From Patagioenas fasciata (taxonomy: Eukaryota; Chordata; Aves; Columbiformes; Columbidae), in assembly GCF_037038585.1 (NCBI RefSeq), contig NC_092541.1:4399445-4463444 (forward strand): a stretch of DNA of 64,000 nt, in the 5' to 3' direction. Both the position numbers and the translations under genes were made by a program. How positions within the stretch are numbered: position 1 is the first letter of the stretch; the number at the start of each line of letters is the position of its first letter. Below are positions 10,796-23,269 of this stretch, piece by piece. The notes under the pieces were generated by a model. The model saw only the letters and a list, made by a program, of their open reading frames with translations, had not been told where the DNA came from and did not search any database.

Positions 10796-12471
10796 TCACC
10801 TGATTTTGCCTCCTTTCTCCTTCTGGCTCTTGGCACTTGTTATTCTTTGATTTGTTAAAATGTCCTCTACCATCAGAGTCTTCATTAGAGACTGTGATCG
10901 AGTCACTCCTTAACCTTTTAAACAAACGCAATATCACATTGCTTCAGTCTGTAAGTGGGTTTGTCCCTCCAATCATTCTTACAGGTCTTTTTGAACCCTT
11001 TCCCATTTATTTTGGCAGTGGCAGCACAAAACCTGCGCCCTCCTCCCAGTGACCCTGCGACCAGGTCTGGGTAGATCATTCTCATCCTATCCAAGGACGA
11101 GGCTCGAGCTGTTTTAAGCACCTGCCAGTAACAGAAGATGAGTATCAAACACACCCTGGCCTCTTTCATGGCCCTGAGTCCACCTGGAAGAACAACCTAC
11201 TGTTCATACCCACAGCACAGGGACAGGAGCTCGGCTGGAGACGAGAAGGGAGCTCGGGCCACGTGCCGCTGGTTGGAAAGCTCTTGTTGACTCAGTTTCC
11301 TTTTCCTCCAAAACTTCCTTCTGATTTGATCAACAGAAGAGTATTCAACGTCTGGCAGAGAATGCCCAGGTGGATCAGCCAGACCCTGGCAGGAGCTGCT
11401 GTTCCCCTCCTCGCTGCACAGGAGGATTCTGTACCCAGTAGATACGTCGCATTGAACACCGCAGAGGCCTGGCTGGGAAATGTGGAGTTATGGTGACCTT
11501 TAGAGAGCTCAGCTTGAATCTCGCTAAGTCCAGCTTATACCAGGAGTGACCCAAACACAAATGCTGCTCCTAAACCTTGCCTGGAGAAGCACGTGGATAA
11601 ATCCTGGGTGTTTTCGCTGAGACTGAAGAGTTTAACCCAGCAGTACTGCTTCACCTCTCCGTTCTACAGACCAGTGGTGTTTGCTCTTCAAATATCGGTC
11701 TTGGAAAAAGGACTTGCAGAGGAAACTGTGTGGCAATAACAAATGCCTAAGGCTGCTTGAAGGTTTCTGATTTGTAACAGTCTGAGCTGACTTATTTCTC
11801 AATTTATTTAATGACCCTAAATTCACTAAATGTCCCTACGGGAAACTATTTCTATGACAGAAGAACCCCCTGGGGAGGAAGGGTTAGGCGAATCAGGACG
11901 AGGGGTTAGGACAGCAGAAACAGCGTGGGAATGCATTGGTTTAGCCCTACAGCTCATGCTATAGCCCCTGAAGAGTGTGAATTTGTTTGTCTGAAGATCC
12001 AGCAGACTCGCCGTGGGGTTTCTGCTTGTGTTTTTCAAGCCTGGTACTGTTTTGTTGCTCTTGCTACCGGATTCCTCGAGAGAACACAAACACCTCAGCT
12101 TTGCAAAGCCCAGTGACAGCCAGTGATGTGCAACTCCATCCCGTGGGTTGAAGTCTCCAGGTGGGTGTTTGGCATGGGCTGGAGCTGCATCTTTAACCCT
12201 TCAGGTTCTTCTCTGCAGGTGTGACCAGCCCTGAGCTTCCTCTGGAAACACAACGGGTCATGGAGCCACCTCTCTGTGCAATCTTGCCCAAGCACACTTT
12301 GATCTCACCACCAGCTCTAATCTGCACTATCAACATCAAGAAAAGAATGGTCAGGCACGTGTTGAGCTCCAAAGAGCAAGCGGAGGAACATAAAAGGTTT
12401 GCAAAGGCTGAGATATGGCACCAACCCCACAGGTATTGATCGTGTTAAATGTGCCCAGGCTACACCATGGA
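10796..12471. other. Non-coding stretch, nothing recognised
   Basis: Unique-looking sequence. I saw no conserved protein frame and no repeat of recognisable family. Confidence 0.35.
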
Positions 12472-12731
12472 ATTATAGAACCACAGAATCACTTTTGTTG
12501 AAAAAGACTCTCAAGACCATGGAGTCCAACCATAACACACCCCCGGCACTGCCCCATGTCCTGAGAACCTCATGTCCGTCTGTCCAGCCCTCCAGGGCTG
12601 GTGACTCCAGCACTGCCCTGGGCAGCCTGTTCCAATGCCCCACAGCCCTTTGGGGAAGAAATTGTTCCCCACATCCAACCTCAACCTCTCCTGGTGCAAC
12701 TTGAGGCCGTTTCCTCTGCTCCTGGCGCTTG
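12472..12731 (-). mobile_element. CR1 LINE 3' fragment, antisense
   Basis: Antisense CR1 of the 8355 subtype. The similarity stops abruptly after CTCCTGGCGCTTG at 12731, where the LTR-like sequence begins. Confidence 0.88.
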
Positions 12732-13096
12732 CTAAGAAGTCGGGAGCGAGCAAAGCCAGGACAGCTGACCTGACCTGGCCAAAGGGATATTCTTTATACC
12801 ATATGGTGTCGTGCTCACTATATAAACTGGAGTTGGCTGGGGGGGGACAAATACTGCTTGGGAACAAACACATTATTGGTGTAGCGAGTGGTAAACAGTT
12901 GCATTATTAATCACTCATTTTGTATATTCTATTATTATTATTTTATGTTCCTTTGCTGTCCTATCAAACTGTTCTTGTCTTAACCCACCAGCTGTTTATT
13001 TTTCTCTCTGGTTCTCTCCCCCACCCCACTCGGGGGGCAGGAGTGAGTGAGTGGCTGCGTGGTCCTCGTTGCTGGCTGAGGTTAAACCACAACAAA
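12732..13096 (+). mobile_element. Avian endogenous-retrovirus LTR remnant
   Basis: I recognise LTR phrases that recur across bird genomes: CAGCTGACC...GGCCAAAGGGATATTC, a TATA region (CTATATAAACTGG near 12818), and a 3' part with TCTCTCCCCCACCCCACTCGG and GAGTGAGTGAGTGGCTGCG, ending GGTTAAACCACAAC. It is a solo, 5'-truncated, degraded fossil with no internal region attached. A CR1 fragment borders each side. Confidence 0.72.
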
Positions 13097-13097
13097 A

Positions 13098-13178
13098 GCC
13101 CATCCAGTGCCCCCCCTGCCATGAGCAGGGACATCTTCACCAGCTCAGGTTGCTCAGAGCCCCGTCCAGCCTGGCCTT
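13098..13178 (-). mobile_element. Short CR1 fragment, antisense
   Basis: CCCCTGCCATGAGCAGGGAC and CAGCTCAGGTTGCTCAGAGC are the antisense of the 2954-subtype CR1 3' end. It lacks the terminal GATTCT repeats and abuts the LTR end. Confidence 0.8.
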
Positions 13179-14315
13179 GGCCGAACGGCTGCAGGATCAG
13201 CAGTACTGGAGTAGGAAACATGGGGAGATGGCTTGATGTCACCTTTGCCATTTAGCTGGTGTGAATTCTCTTTTTATCTCATGGATGGATCATACCTGAA
13301 GACAAAATGTCTGTCCTACAGCATGCTTTAAGGGCTTTTGTTATTTTGCAAGATTAATACATAATTAACTTTAAAGCATTGCATGCATTTTTCTGTAAGA
13401 CTAATAACAAATGTCTGGATTTTTAGTCCATTTCTACTTATACAGTTTTTTTCACAGCCTGCTTTAATTCGATTAGAAATCCCAGTCCCTGACAATTCTC
13501 CTTTATCATAGTTAATTCCCTAAGCAAACCTGGGCCAGCTGACTGCTGCAGCACTATTGCTTTAAAGAAGAAAGCATTGTGTCTATGTGAAGACCTACGT
13601 GTTTTGTGCCCCCGCTCCATCCTGTGGTCTGTCTAATGAGGATTCTGCCTAATTATTGCTACCGACATGTCCAAGGCTGGAGCACAGAGCAGAAGCAAAA
13701 GGCGCTGCCTGTTTCCTCCCGTGGGTACATTGTAGAAATCCCATTTACTGGCACAGAAGCTAAAGGATCCTCACAGAGGGCAAAACTGCAGATAAATGGT
13801 GCCTCTGTGCTCTTGGGCTCCTTTGTAAAGGCACTTTCTGTGTCAGGAAAGCAAAGATACTCTGGGTCTTGTTTTTTGTACATTTTGCCAGGTCCTAATA
13901 TGAGCTGTGATTCACAATAAACCCTGATTGATCTGTATGTAAATATTTAGCTAGTGACCCCCCCAGTCTTGCTGTCAAGGCTGGTGAAAGAAATCCTTCT
14001 CCTTTTTAGGTGTTTTGTTTCAGGAGAACGAATGTCATCGTGTGCTCTTGTAGCTGGGATGACTCCAGACGTGTCTGTACCTTGTTCCATGCCCAGCTCC
14101 AGGTCCTTGGTTGTTCACCCTGCAGTTGCTCATCCCTGGGGACAACTTGCACAGAAGGAACCCTGGGTGTTGTTCTCTCCATCCTTCTCACACATGACAG
14201 TGGGGATGAGGACGATGCCGAGCTGGGCTCCTCCACCAACATCATCCTTCTTCTGGGAAGATAAAAATGAAAGAGTTAAAGCTCTGAGGTTTGCAAGGGT
14301 TTTATTATCTCATTA
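13179..14315. other. Non-coding stretch, nothing recognised
   Basis: AT-richer unique-looking sequence without a recognisable gene or element. Confidence 0.35.
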
Positions 14316-14575
14316 GGACAAGAGGAAACAGCCACAAGTTAACAAGCAGGGGAGGTTGAGGTTGGATCTGGGGAACAATTTCTTCCCCAAAGGGCTGTGG
14401 GGCATTGGAACAGGCTGCCCAGGGCAGTGCTGGAGTCACCATCCCTGGAGGGTTGGACAGACGGACATGAGGTTCTCAGGACATGGGGCAGTGCCAGGGG
14501 TGGGTTATGGTTGGACTCCATGAGCTTGAGGGGCTTTTCCAACCAAAATGATTCTGTGATTCTATGATCTATGGA
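14316..14575 (+). mobile_element. CR1 LINE 3' fragment with shared 3' flank
   Basis: A sense CR1 fragment of the 8355 subtype with a different 5' truncation point. It ends GATTCTGTGATTCTATGATC. The following bases to about 14610 match the flank of the 8355 copy, and then comes (GGAT)n. Confidence 0.9.
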
Positions 14576-14605
14576 TGGGGTTTTCACTGGGAAATAAAGG
14601 GGTAA

Positions 14606-14629
14606 AAGGATGGATGGATGGATGGATGA
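14606..14629 (+). repeat. (GGAT)n microsatellite
   Basis: About six GGAT units directly after the shared 3' flank of the CR1 copy. Confidence 0.85.
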
Positions 14630-17600
14630 AAAGAAAACTTTGGAATTAGGAGACAGCAGAATTGTGTGGGACAGCATGGACACCAGTGGAGGTGGCACTG
14701 GGCTGAGGAGCTGGGAGGAAGGCTGGGGACATCAAGAGAGGACACCCTGAGTAAAAACTACATAAAGCACTGGAGATGAGACGGCTCCACCTGCACTGGA
14801 GTTGACTGCCTTTGCTTTTGTGACTTTCTGTTTCTTGGCAGCGCTTCCCAGCATGTATGAGAAATCGGAGAAAATATGTGAATATTTCCAACATTTTCTC
14901 ATGTTTCCAATCTGAGAATTGGAAACTGAGCATTGGTCATTCTGTTAACTTGTTCTGGAGCTGGTGGGGTTCCCCACGTGGGTGCAGGGGTGTTTGGGCA
15001 GGGTGACAACCTGGAGCGCGACAAGACCCCAGTGAGGGACCGAGATGTAGCAATGGAGTAGAACAATCTGCAGGAGAGGACACACAGGGTGGCAGGTCCT
15101 GGTGTGAACACAGAGCTCCCCCGAGCTTCTCGTTCTGCAGCAACAGGGTGGAAGCGCAACGCAGCAGGGAGCAGCTGCTGGGTTCTAATTCAGACCATCT
15201 GAATGCCCGTAAGAGCAGAGAGCTCATGGACCGCTGGGGATTTGGGAAGGTTCAAGCAGAGGACAGGGGCTGGGACGAGAGGGGATGTTCCAGGAGGCTG
15301 CACAGCAGCAGCTGCCGACAGCTGCATCTCCTCGAGGGCCGATGTCCCGATGCTCTCGGGATCTCCTCTCCCGCCACGTCGCTGGATCCATTCCCGTCCA
15401 CGCCACCCACCGCTGGTCGGTGTGATGGCTCCGTATGTGAAGTTGGAGCAGGTTTTCCCGACATGGGAAGAGGCTGCGCAGAGGCAGGGGAATCCTCAGG
15501 ATGTTTCGTAACACCATTCCAAGCTACAGCATCCATCGGCGATCACAGAGTTGAAATGTCTGAAGCAGCAATTTGGGATCAGACCCATGCTATTTGTTCA
15601 TTTGAGTTGGTTCCAAAGCCTAAATCTGTAGCGTTGGGAGCAGAACTGCTTCCAAGCCCCCGGATCCAGAGTGAGCCCTTCTTCTTTTTCTTCACCAAGG
15701 GGGCGATAGCTGCGTTCAGCATGCAAAAAAAGTCATTTATAGACTTGCAGTTTGGGGAGGAGGAAACTTCAAAGCCTAAATAAGCCAACTGGGTTTTGCC
15801 CACATCCTATGGACTTTAAAAATCGCCAATCAGATGAATTCTTGTCAATGACTGCCCTGTGTCTACGTGTGTCCTGCCGTGGGAAGGGCAAACAGCAGAT
15901 GTACCGGAATAAACCCAGTGCTTTCAAACACGAGGAGCGCTGGGACGACGTGCTGCAGAGAAAGGGAAGGCACCAGCTCGCTCGGTTGAAATGCAAAACC
16001 AAATTCCATTGGTTTGCAACAAGCCTCATACTATTAATTAATTCTTATTAATATTTTGGGATGACCCACACAGCTCAGACATCCGGCAAGTCAACGTGGC
16101 TTTTGGACTCTGCCTGCAACTTGTGAGCTTGGGAGTGTGCAACATTCACTGCCAGGGACCTAATAATAATTACCCATGTTTTATCGGCATTGCGTCACGG
16201 AGTGAAATTCGAGCGGGATGTGACAAGACCGGCTATCTAAGAACAATGTCCTCCTTGAACACAAAGCAAAACCTGCAGAGCCAGTAATAAGTCCGGCTCC
16301 TTCTGCTGGAATATTTCAGTCCCGATCCCACGTTATCTCCTCAGACAGGCGGCTCCATCAGCTCCTCCGCTACTCTTCACGTCCCTCTAGAAGCTACTTT
16401 GAAAATCTAGCACAAGTTTTCCCCCACAGTTAAACTACTGGATATATAGATCTAAGTGCTAATGAGTAAAAACTGTATCTAGGAATTATTTCTGACAAGT
16501 GGCTCCAATGAGCTCAGTTACAGCTGTTGCTCCTTTTGGGTTAAGGAGTCACCAGTTCAAGCAAGGAGTGTTCAACCAGGAACACTGTCAACCTCTCAGC
16601 TTCTTCGAATTCATGAGTTTAATCTCTCCAAACTACGTACAAAGCAATGTTTGAATTTTAATTCACTGCTTCACTTTCATAGCTGGGGCTTAAATAAAAC
16701 CACCACCACATGGATACTGTAATATTCTGACAAAGGTTTTGTGCTCCTTTGCTAATATATCCTGAAATATCTGAGACAGTGGAAGGTTCTGTGAGCGGTG
16801 TCTCTGCTTCTGATGCAAAGCGACTCTCAAAGAAGGGATTTTTAGGGAGCTGAGTTTGGAAAGCCTTTAAGCCCCCTCCCAAAAAGCATTCATCACTATA
16901 AGAGAAATCCTGTAATCTACACAAAAAAAGAACACCCAAATTTCCTTGAGCTGAGCAGCCAAGACTCAAAATCAGAGGCTGCTTTTAATAATCTTGGCTT
17001 GATCTTTCCAGTGCTCATTTCCTCTTTTTTACACGCTCAAGCTGGTGCCTTTGCAGAAGAACCTGATGAAGATTCAGCCTCACAAAACCGGGCTTGGGAA
17101 GCGCTGAAATCCTCAGATGACCTGCAGAGCAGAGGCAAAAATCAATGTTCGCTCGATCCTCCTGCCCATAAACAAGCAAACACCAGCCCCGCTCCGTCCG
17201 CAGCCGCTCGGACCAAGAGCCCATTCTGAACAGGACACACGGCTGCTACAGCGCTGACATGTGTTTCCTGCCGATAGACCAGAGCCAAAAGCAGAACTTG
17301 TTCAGAAAGACAAAGCCATTCGATCATATTTTGGCAACGATAAGAGGAAGCTCTTCAGAAGCGTATTCCCTGCAGGGGCCAAACTCCGATTCATCGGAAC
17401 CGCTTGGTATTCAGAAGAGCTGATGAAAAACTTGTGCGAGCCATCGAGGCCGTTTCTCATTTGTCACCGACACAAGCCACGAATATGTCATTCAGGTGCA
17501 GGGAATCACATCAACGTTGTGTAACCGTGATCAGATCAGACCCGTTCTACGAATGTCTAAATCTGTTTTACTATCTCCAGCCGCAGTGGGATAAGACAAC

Positions 17601-19064
17601 CAGCCTGTTCCCAATGTTGGGATTCATTCCTCTTCTGCGTCGTCTTTCAACACCAGAGGAACCTCAGGGGTACGGCTGCAGCGTCAACGGCTTTGCCAAC
17701 CTGGTTCAAGTCCGGCTGTGATACACGGCTTGCTTGGAGCTCTGTTACGCAAGAGGATGAGATAAGATGAGGCATTGATTTTTAAATCTCGCAGTCTAGG
17801 TGTCTTCATCTCTTTTGTAATAACAAAGGGATGATATAACATACTCCCACTGAGACATATAGGGATATACATATATAGAGCATATTTTATATAGGATACT
17901 TATCTATTTACACAGGATATTTATAAAGCATCAGCACCTGAGCACTACAGTCAGTGCACCCTGCAAAGACAGAGCCTCCTGTTTGAGTTTCCACTATATA
18001 TATATATCTATATATATATACACACACACAAAGATGTAAAGAATGGGAAAATAAGCAGCATCATCTGTTTCACATGGGACCAGAACTATGAACTTTGCCA
18101 AGGATCATAAATCAGTAGCAGAATCAGGAATTAAAGCAAACTGCCTTAAGTAATCGGTTTGTTTTGGGCAGGAAAGTGCTCCGAGAGCTGTCGATAAGGG
18201 TGCACATAAAGCACTGCTATTCCTAACTCAACAACTTCATGATACCCAGAGCTTGAAAAAGGGAGTTTTTCCATATGAATGCAATAATTCTGGGTGCAAT
18301 TCTACCACCGTTTACTCAACAGCAAGCAAGGTGAGTCTGTCCCGCCACAGAGGTGGGCTCCTCACAGCCAGCTCAAGGGTTAAGGGCCAGCATACGTGAG
18401 GCACAAAGCACGCCGTGCGTGGGAGTAAATGTCACATCCCACTGCACCACGTGTTTATACAACAGCACGATTCGGGAAGCGAAACTTTTTAATGGTGAAG
18501 TTTCCAACTCGTTGCTTCAGGTTGAAGTTCTGAGGAATGGAAGAGGCAAGAACCCCGTTCTACGCCCTCTGGTTCTGTTTCAGTACAACACGCAGGGTCT
18601 GACCCGGGTTCGCCCGGGTGTAAAAGCTCCTGTCTCTCTCACACTGAAGCAGCGTTTCTGCAGCTGCCCCATCAATCCCGTGTCCCTCTTGCTTTGTCAC
18701 TGCTACTCCTGGTATCTGGTGGCAGAGCTCTCCCCATGAGGGTCCCTTCAGACTGCCCTGCAGCTCCTGGGGATACCATTCTCCTGGCTGACCACCCCAA
18801 AGTCCTGAGTCACTCCACACAGTGTAGCTGCCCACCCAACTTCAGCACAAACCAAAGTAGGGGATTATTTTCAAGGGGAGACTTTGAACCAAGAAGAGCG
18901 ATGCTGGCAAAGGCAACAGCAACCACAGGTGCCAAGGCAGAGACACACACAGGTCTGTGCCGCCAGCTTGGTAGCACACACAGGGCTGGAGCAGGGATAA
19001 GGATGAGAGATCGGCAGCACGTGCTTGCATCCCAAAAACCAAGAGTCCCCTGGGCTTGGTTTGG
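14630..19064. other. Non-coding stretch, nothing recognised apart from a short TA/CA tract
   Basis: Open frames up to 211 codons (15148-15783 +) show no domain I recognise and are overlapped by frames on the other strand. A possible degraded antisense CR1 piece near 18,780-18,830 is too weak to call. Confidence 0.35.
17995..18032 (+). repeat. (TA)n(CA)n dinucleotide repeat
   Basis: An alternating TATATA tract passes into CACACACACA. Confidence 0.9.
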
Positions 19065-19621
19065 CAGTAGGTTTGGGGGGATCCTGCCTCTCTGCCCCGC
19101 TCTGCAAGACCCCCCTGTAGTGCTGGTCCAGTTCTGGGTCCTCAGCACAGGACACACATGGACCTGCTGGAGAGGGGCCAGAGGAGCCCCAGGAATGATC
19201 TGAGGCTGGAACAGCTCTGCTGGGAGGACAGGCTGAGAGAGTTGGGGCGTTCAGAAGAGAAGAGAAGCTCCGGGGACACCTTAGTGCAGCCTTTCAGGAC
19301 TTAAAAGGGGCTCTTAAGAATGTTGGGGACAGACTTTTGAGCAGGGCCTGTTGTGACAGGACAAGGGGTGATGGTTTAAACTAAAGGAGGGAGATTCAGG
19401 CTGGCCATGAGGAAGGAATTGTTGTCCCTGAGGGTGGTGAGAGCCTGGCCCAGGTTGGCCAGAGAGGTGGTGGATGAACCATCCCTGGAGACATCCCAGG
19501 CCAGGCTGGACGGGGCTCTGAGCAACCTGAGCTGGTGAAGATGTCCCTGCTCGTGGCAGGGGTGGCACTGGGGGAAGCTGGGAACGTCCCTTTAACACAA
19601 ACCTTTCTCTGATTCTATGAC
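19065..19621 (+). mobile_element. CR1 LINE 3' fragment, longer copy
   Basis: A sense CR1 copy extending into the region before the 3' UTR (TCCAGTTCTGGGTCCTCAGC, ACATGGACCTGCTGGAGAG, GAGAGAGTTGGGG). It then matches the 2954 copy through CTCTGATTCTATGA. Confidence 0.88.
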
Positions 19622-21437
19622 AGAGCACAGACTGTAGCCACCTGAAGTTGGGGTGGCAGGGTCAGAATTCTCCTTTGTGAACTGGTGGATGTGCCACAGC
19701 TGGGCTGGTGGGATGAGGCTAAAGATCAGCCAAGGTGGAGTGAGCTGTCCCCACCTCTAGACCCAGACTGAAGCTCACACTGCCAAAAGTCCACCTGGCT
19801 CAAGTCCTTTCCAACTCCAGACTTGTAACACACTGCTCCTGGCTCACACACCCACACTGAGCACCAAACTCAGAATAATAGATAAAAAACTCCAAGTGAA
19901 AAGCTTTTTTTGATCAGAGGTCCCAGAGTGGATCACCGTAACCAAGCCAGGCAGGAACAAAAAGCCTCTTGTGAAACCAACTGTGCTCTCTGAGCTGTAA
20001 CTATAATCACAGCTTGCATTCTGAGAAGTAGGTCTTGACATTATTGGGTCACCCAAAGGGAAGGGCTCCACATATTTTGCATCGATTATTAAAGCTGTTA
20101 TTTGTGTGAACTCTCCAAATCGAGTAACTGATACACCCTGTGCGATTCACACAAAGAGGAACACAGTTCTATTTGCATTCACCCCGTTTGTACTCACGGT
20201 GGGAACTACTTGTGGGTTTTATTGCTGCGATGAAACTAGAGCTTGGCTGTCAGGGTCCTGGTGAAGGGACAGAGGGTGGGCGGCCGGCGTGACCCCCAGC
20301 CCTGCTCCTGCTCCGCTGGCAGGACACGCTGCCTTCTCCCCCTTTCAAACACACTTTTTCTGCTGAAGAGCTGCCAGAAGCGCTCTGACAGATCAGTACC
20401 TGTTCCTGTTACTTCCAGCTAATGGACTCTTCACATCTCCGAGCTATTACCGCACGCCCACTCAGCTCTTACTGCATACTGCTGGATTACTGGAGCAGTC
20501 ATCATTACATTATTTACACTCCGTTCATGCTTTCAAGACATTCTTCACAGCTTCCAGCTGACTGAGACCATTGACTCACTTCACATAACTCAGCCACAGA
20601 AGAAAAGCAGAGTGTTCTGGGTTTCAATATTGGACCTGGGCTTGTAACGGGTTCCACATGTGCTTGTTGAGCTCTCCATCCCATGTACGGCCTACCCGCC
20701 CTCTTCAGACTGCGATTACAGAACATAACTTCAGTGGAAACTGTGGCTTGTTCAAAACCCACAAAATTAGTATTAAGACCCACTAGATTTTCTTAAAAGT
20801 TTTCTTTAAATTTTTTTTCCACTGTTATAAAAATATCAGGGTCATAAATATCTCTAAATGCAACAGTACGATCACCTCAACTACCCTGGCAAAAATGCCA
20901 TAACAAAGACTCCCTCAGACTTTTAAAGGCAGGACTGTTGTCAAATCATTCCAACTTGTGAAAAACATTGCCTTGTAAAAAATTCTCCCACGGTTCTCTA
21001 TCTTGACCTGCAGACATCCCACATTCTTTAAGCAAGTGTAAGATATCAAGAAAGGTTGAAAAAGACGAGACCAGTCATTACCGCAACTCCTTCCTCACTT
21101 GAGGTTTTCCTGCTTGAACACGAGGATGATTCTTTACTCGGGGGACGCTGGAGCCAGGGTGGATCTCAGATTCTGTCACCGTAACACGCTGCCCGAGTGC
21201 AAGAGAACACAGAACAGGAACCTTAACTGAAGCTCCAGTTGTCCCACTCAGAGTTGACCACAGCTCAGGTCCTCCAGGAAGGACCAAAACCATCTGTAAT
21301 TGCTGACAAACTCCTGGGAAGAGCTGACCTGACAGCAGCTCCACTCCCAGCACCCTCTGTATCCACTTAGTATTTGTGTCACCTGTTGACACAGTAGTTC
21401 ACTAGGCACAATAGTGACCTACTGTGACAGGTCATTT
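19622..21437. other. Non-coding stretch, nothing recognised
   Basis: No recognisable gene or repeat family. Confidence 0.35.
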
Positions 21438-22350
21438 AGAATCATAGAATCATTTTAGTTGGAAGAGACCCACAGTATCATCAAGTCCAAGTATAACCCA
21501 ACTCCAGCACTAACCCATGTCCCTAAGAACCTCATCTAAATGCCTTTTACACCTCTCCAGGAATGGTGACTCCAGCACTGCCCTGGGCAGCCTGTTCCAA
21601 TGCCCCACAGCCCTTTGGGGAAGAAATTGTTCCCAGATCCAACCTCAACCTCCCCTGGTGCAACTTGAGGCCGTTTCCTCTGCTCCTGGCGCTTGTTCCT
21701 GGGGAGCAGAGCCCGACCCCCCCTGGCTCCAAGCTCCTTTCAGGCAGTTCAGAGATCAGAAGGTCTCCCCTCAGCTCCTGTTCTCCAGCTGAACCCCCCA
21801 GGTCCCTCAGCCACTCCCATCACACTTGTGCTCCAGCCCCTTACCAGCTTTGTCACCTCCTCTGCACTCTCTCTAGTCCATCAATGTCCTTCTTATGATG
21901 AGGAGCCCAAAACTGAACACAGGATTCAAGGTTTGGCCTCACCAGCACAGAGTACAGCGGCACAATCACTTCTCTGGCCCTGCTGGTCACACCAGTGCTG
22001 GTACCAGCCAGAATCCTGTGGCCTCTTGGCCACCTGGGCACATGCTGGCTCATGTTCAGCCACTCTCACCAACACCCCCAGATCCCTCTGTATGACCATC
22101 CCATACTCCAGCAGACCAACACTCCCACCCAATTTGGTGTCAACTGCAAACTTACTATGGGTGCACTTGATCACCTCATCCACACCACTGATAAACAGAT
22201 TAAACAGAACTGGCCCCAATGCTGAGCCCTGGGGACAGCACTTGTGATTGGCCACCAACTGGATTTGGCTCCATTCACAACTCTTTGGGCCTGGCCCTCC
22301 AGCCAGTTCTTAATCCATCACAGATACACCATCCAGGCCAGGCCATTTAA
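21438..22350 (-). mobile_element. CR1 LINE with reverse-transcriptase remnant
   Basis: This is the longest CR1 copy in the window, antisense. The minus-strand frame at 22258-21926 encodes [15 protein letters not shown] (reverse-transcriptase motif 4) and [10 protein letters not shown], where active CR1 copies have FADDTKLGG. The catalytic-site change and a missing stretch after QRDLGVLV show that the copy is dead. The 3' end has AACTAAAATGATTCTATGATTC at about 21438. Confidence 0.9.
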
Positions 22351-23269
22351 CTCTGGTTTTCTACTATAATCAGTCAACAGGGGATTATTTTATAACACGA
22401 TATAGCACTGTTCTCTCAGGAAAGAGCTCTCAGGGTTGACAAGTTCTCTCCAAACTGCATGAAGAGTCTGAGCAGAAGCAGCACCTGTTGGAGCCAGTTG
22501 TTCTGAAGCTGAGGGACACAGGATCCTGCTACTGCAAATTTCAGGATTGCTCACCACCATCACAGGGGTTTTCACACACGGACTCTCTGCCACAACCATG
22601 AGTCATCCTCCTGCAGAGGGCAAAGCATATTGTGTGTCACACCACGGGTCCAAAGCCAGAGGGACTAAGTGACTATATCAGAGTCCTTCCTTGAGAGCTC
22701 TGAAGTTATTTATTTTCCACAGCTGCCTCCTCTCCAAGGCAAGGAGCAGGAGTTACCCAAAATGACCCCTTACTTTAGCATCAAATCCAAGAGTAACGCT
22801 ACTTTTGCAAGTAAGAATCTGAAGAATAAAATATCACTTGCTGGGGATGCAACCAAGCCTCAACAAGGCAAAAAGAGCTACCAAAGTTATCACAAACCTC
22901 AAACACGTTCTCTCCACAGCAGGACTGAAGCCTCCCCAGGGACTGGATGGAGGTTCATGCTCATCCCTCCCACGGTCTTGGTGCAGCTCTAACATCACAC
23001 AGGCATCCCTGCTTGCAGCCTTGCTGAAAGGTGACAGTCTCAAAACAGGGAAATGAACAACAACAAAAAAGCCAATAAAAAAGCTGTGCCTTCTTGAGCC
23101 AAAAGCAGCTTAATTTGGAAGTCTCAAATGAGGCAGCTTACAGACATAATGCTATTACATAGCAGCTCCAGCCTCCTCCTTTAAAGATACACACTCTTGC
23201 AGCCCACGTACAGGCAAATCCCACTTATTTGCTTGGTAAAACTTGTGCAGCCGCCACAGCATTACCCCA
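22351..23269. other. Non-coding stretch before the CpG island
   Basis: Nothing firmly recognised. A minus-strand frame crosses from the CpG island to 23155 and ends LHKFYQANKWDLP...KEEAGAAM. A minus-strand AATAAA occurs near 22706. A divergent transcript from the island is possible but unproved. Confidence 0.3.

Noticed and set aside
15148-15783. 211-codon plus-strand frame
   Set aside because: No conserved motif, overlapping antisense frames, no convincing promoter or splice sites. Left as non-coding.
17261-17721. Short plus-strand frames suggestive of an exon (YFGNDKRKLF...)
   Set aside because: No family recognised and no matching neighbouring exon.
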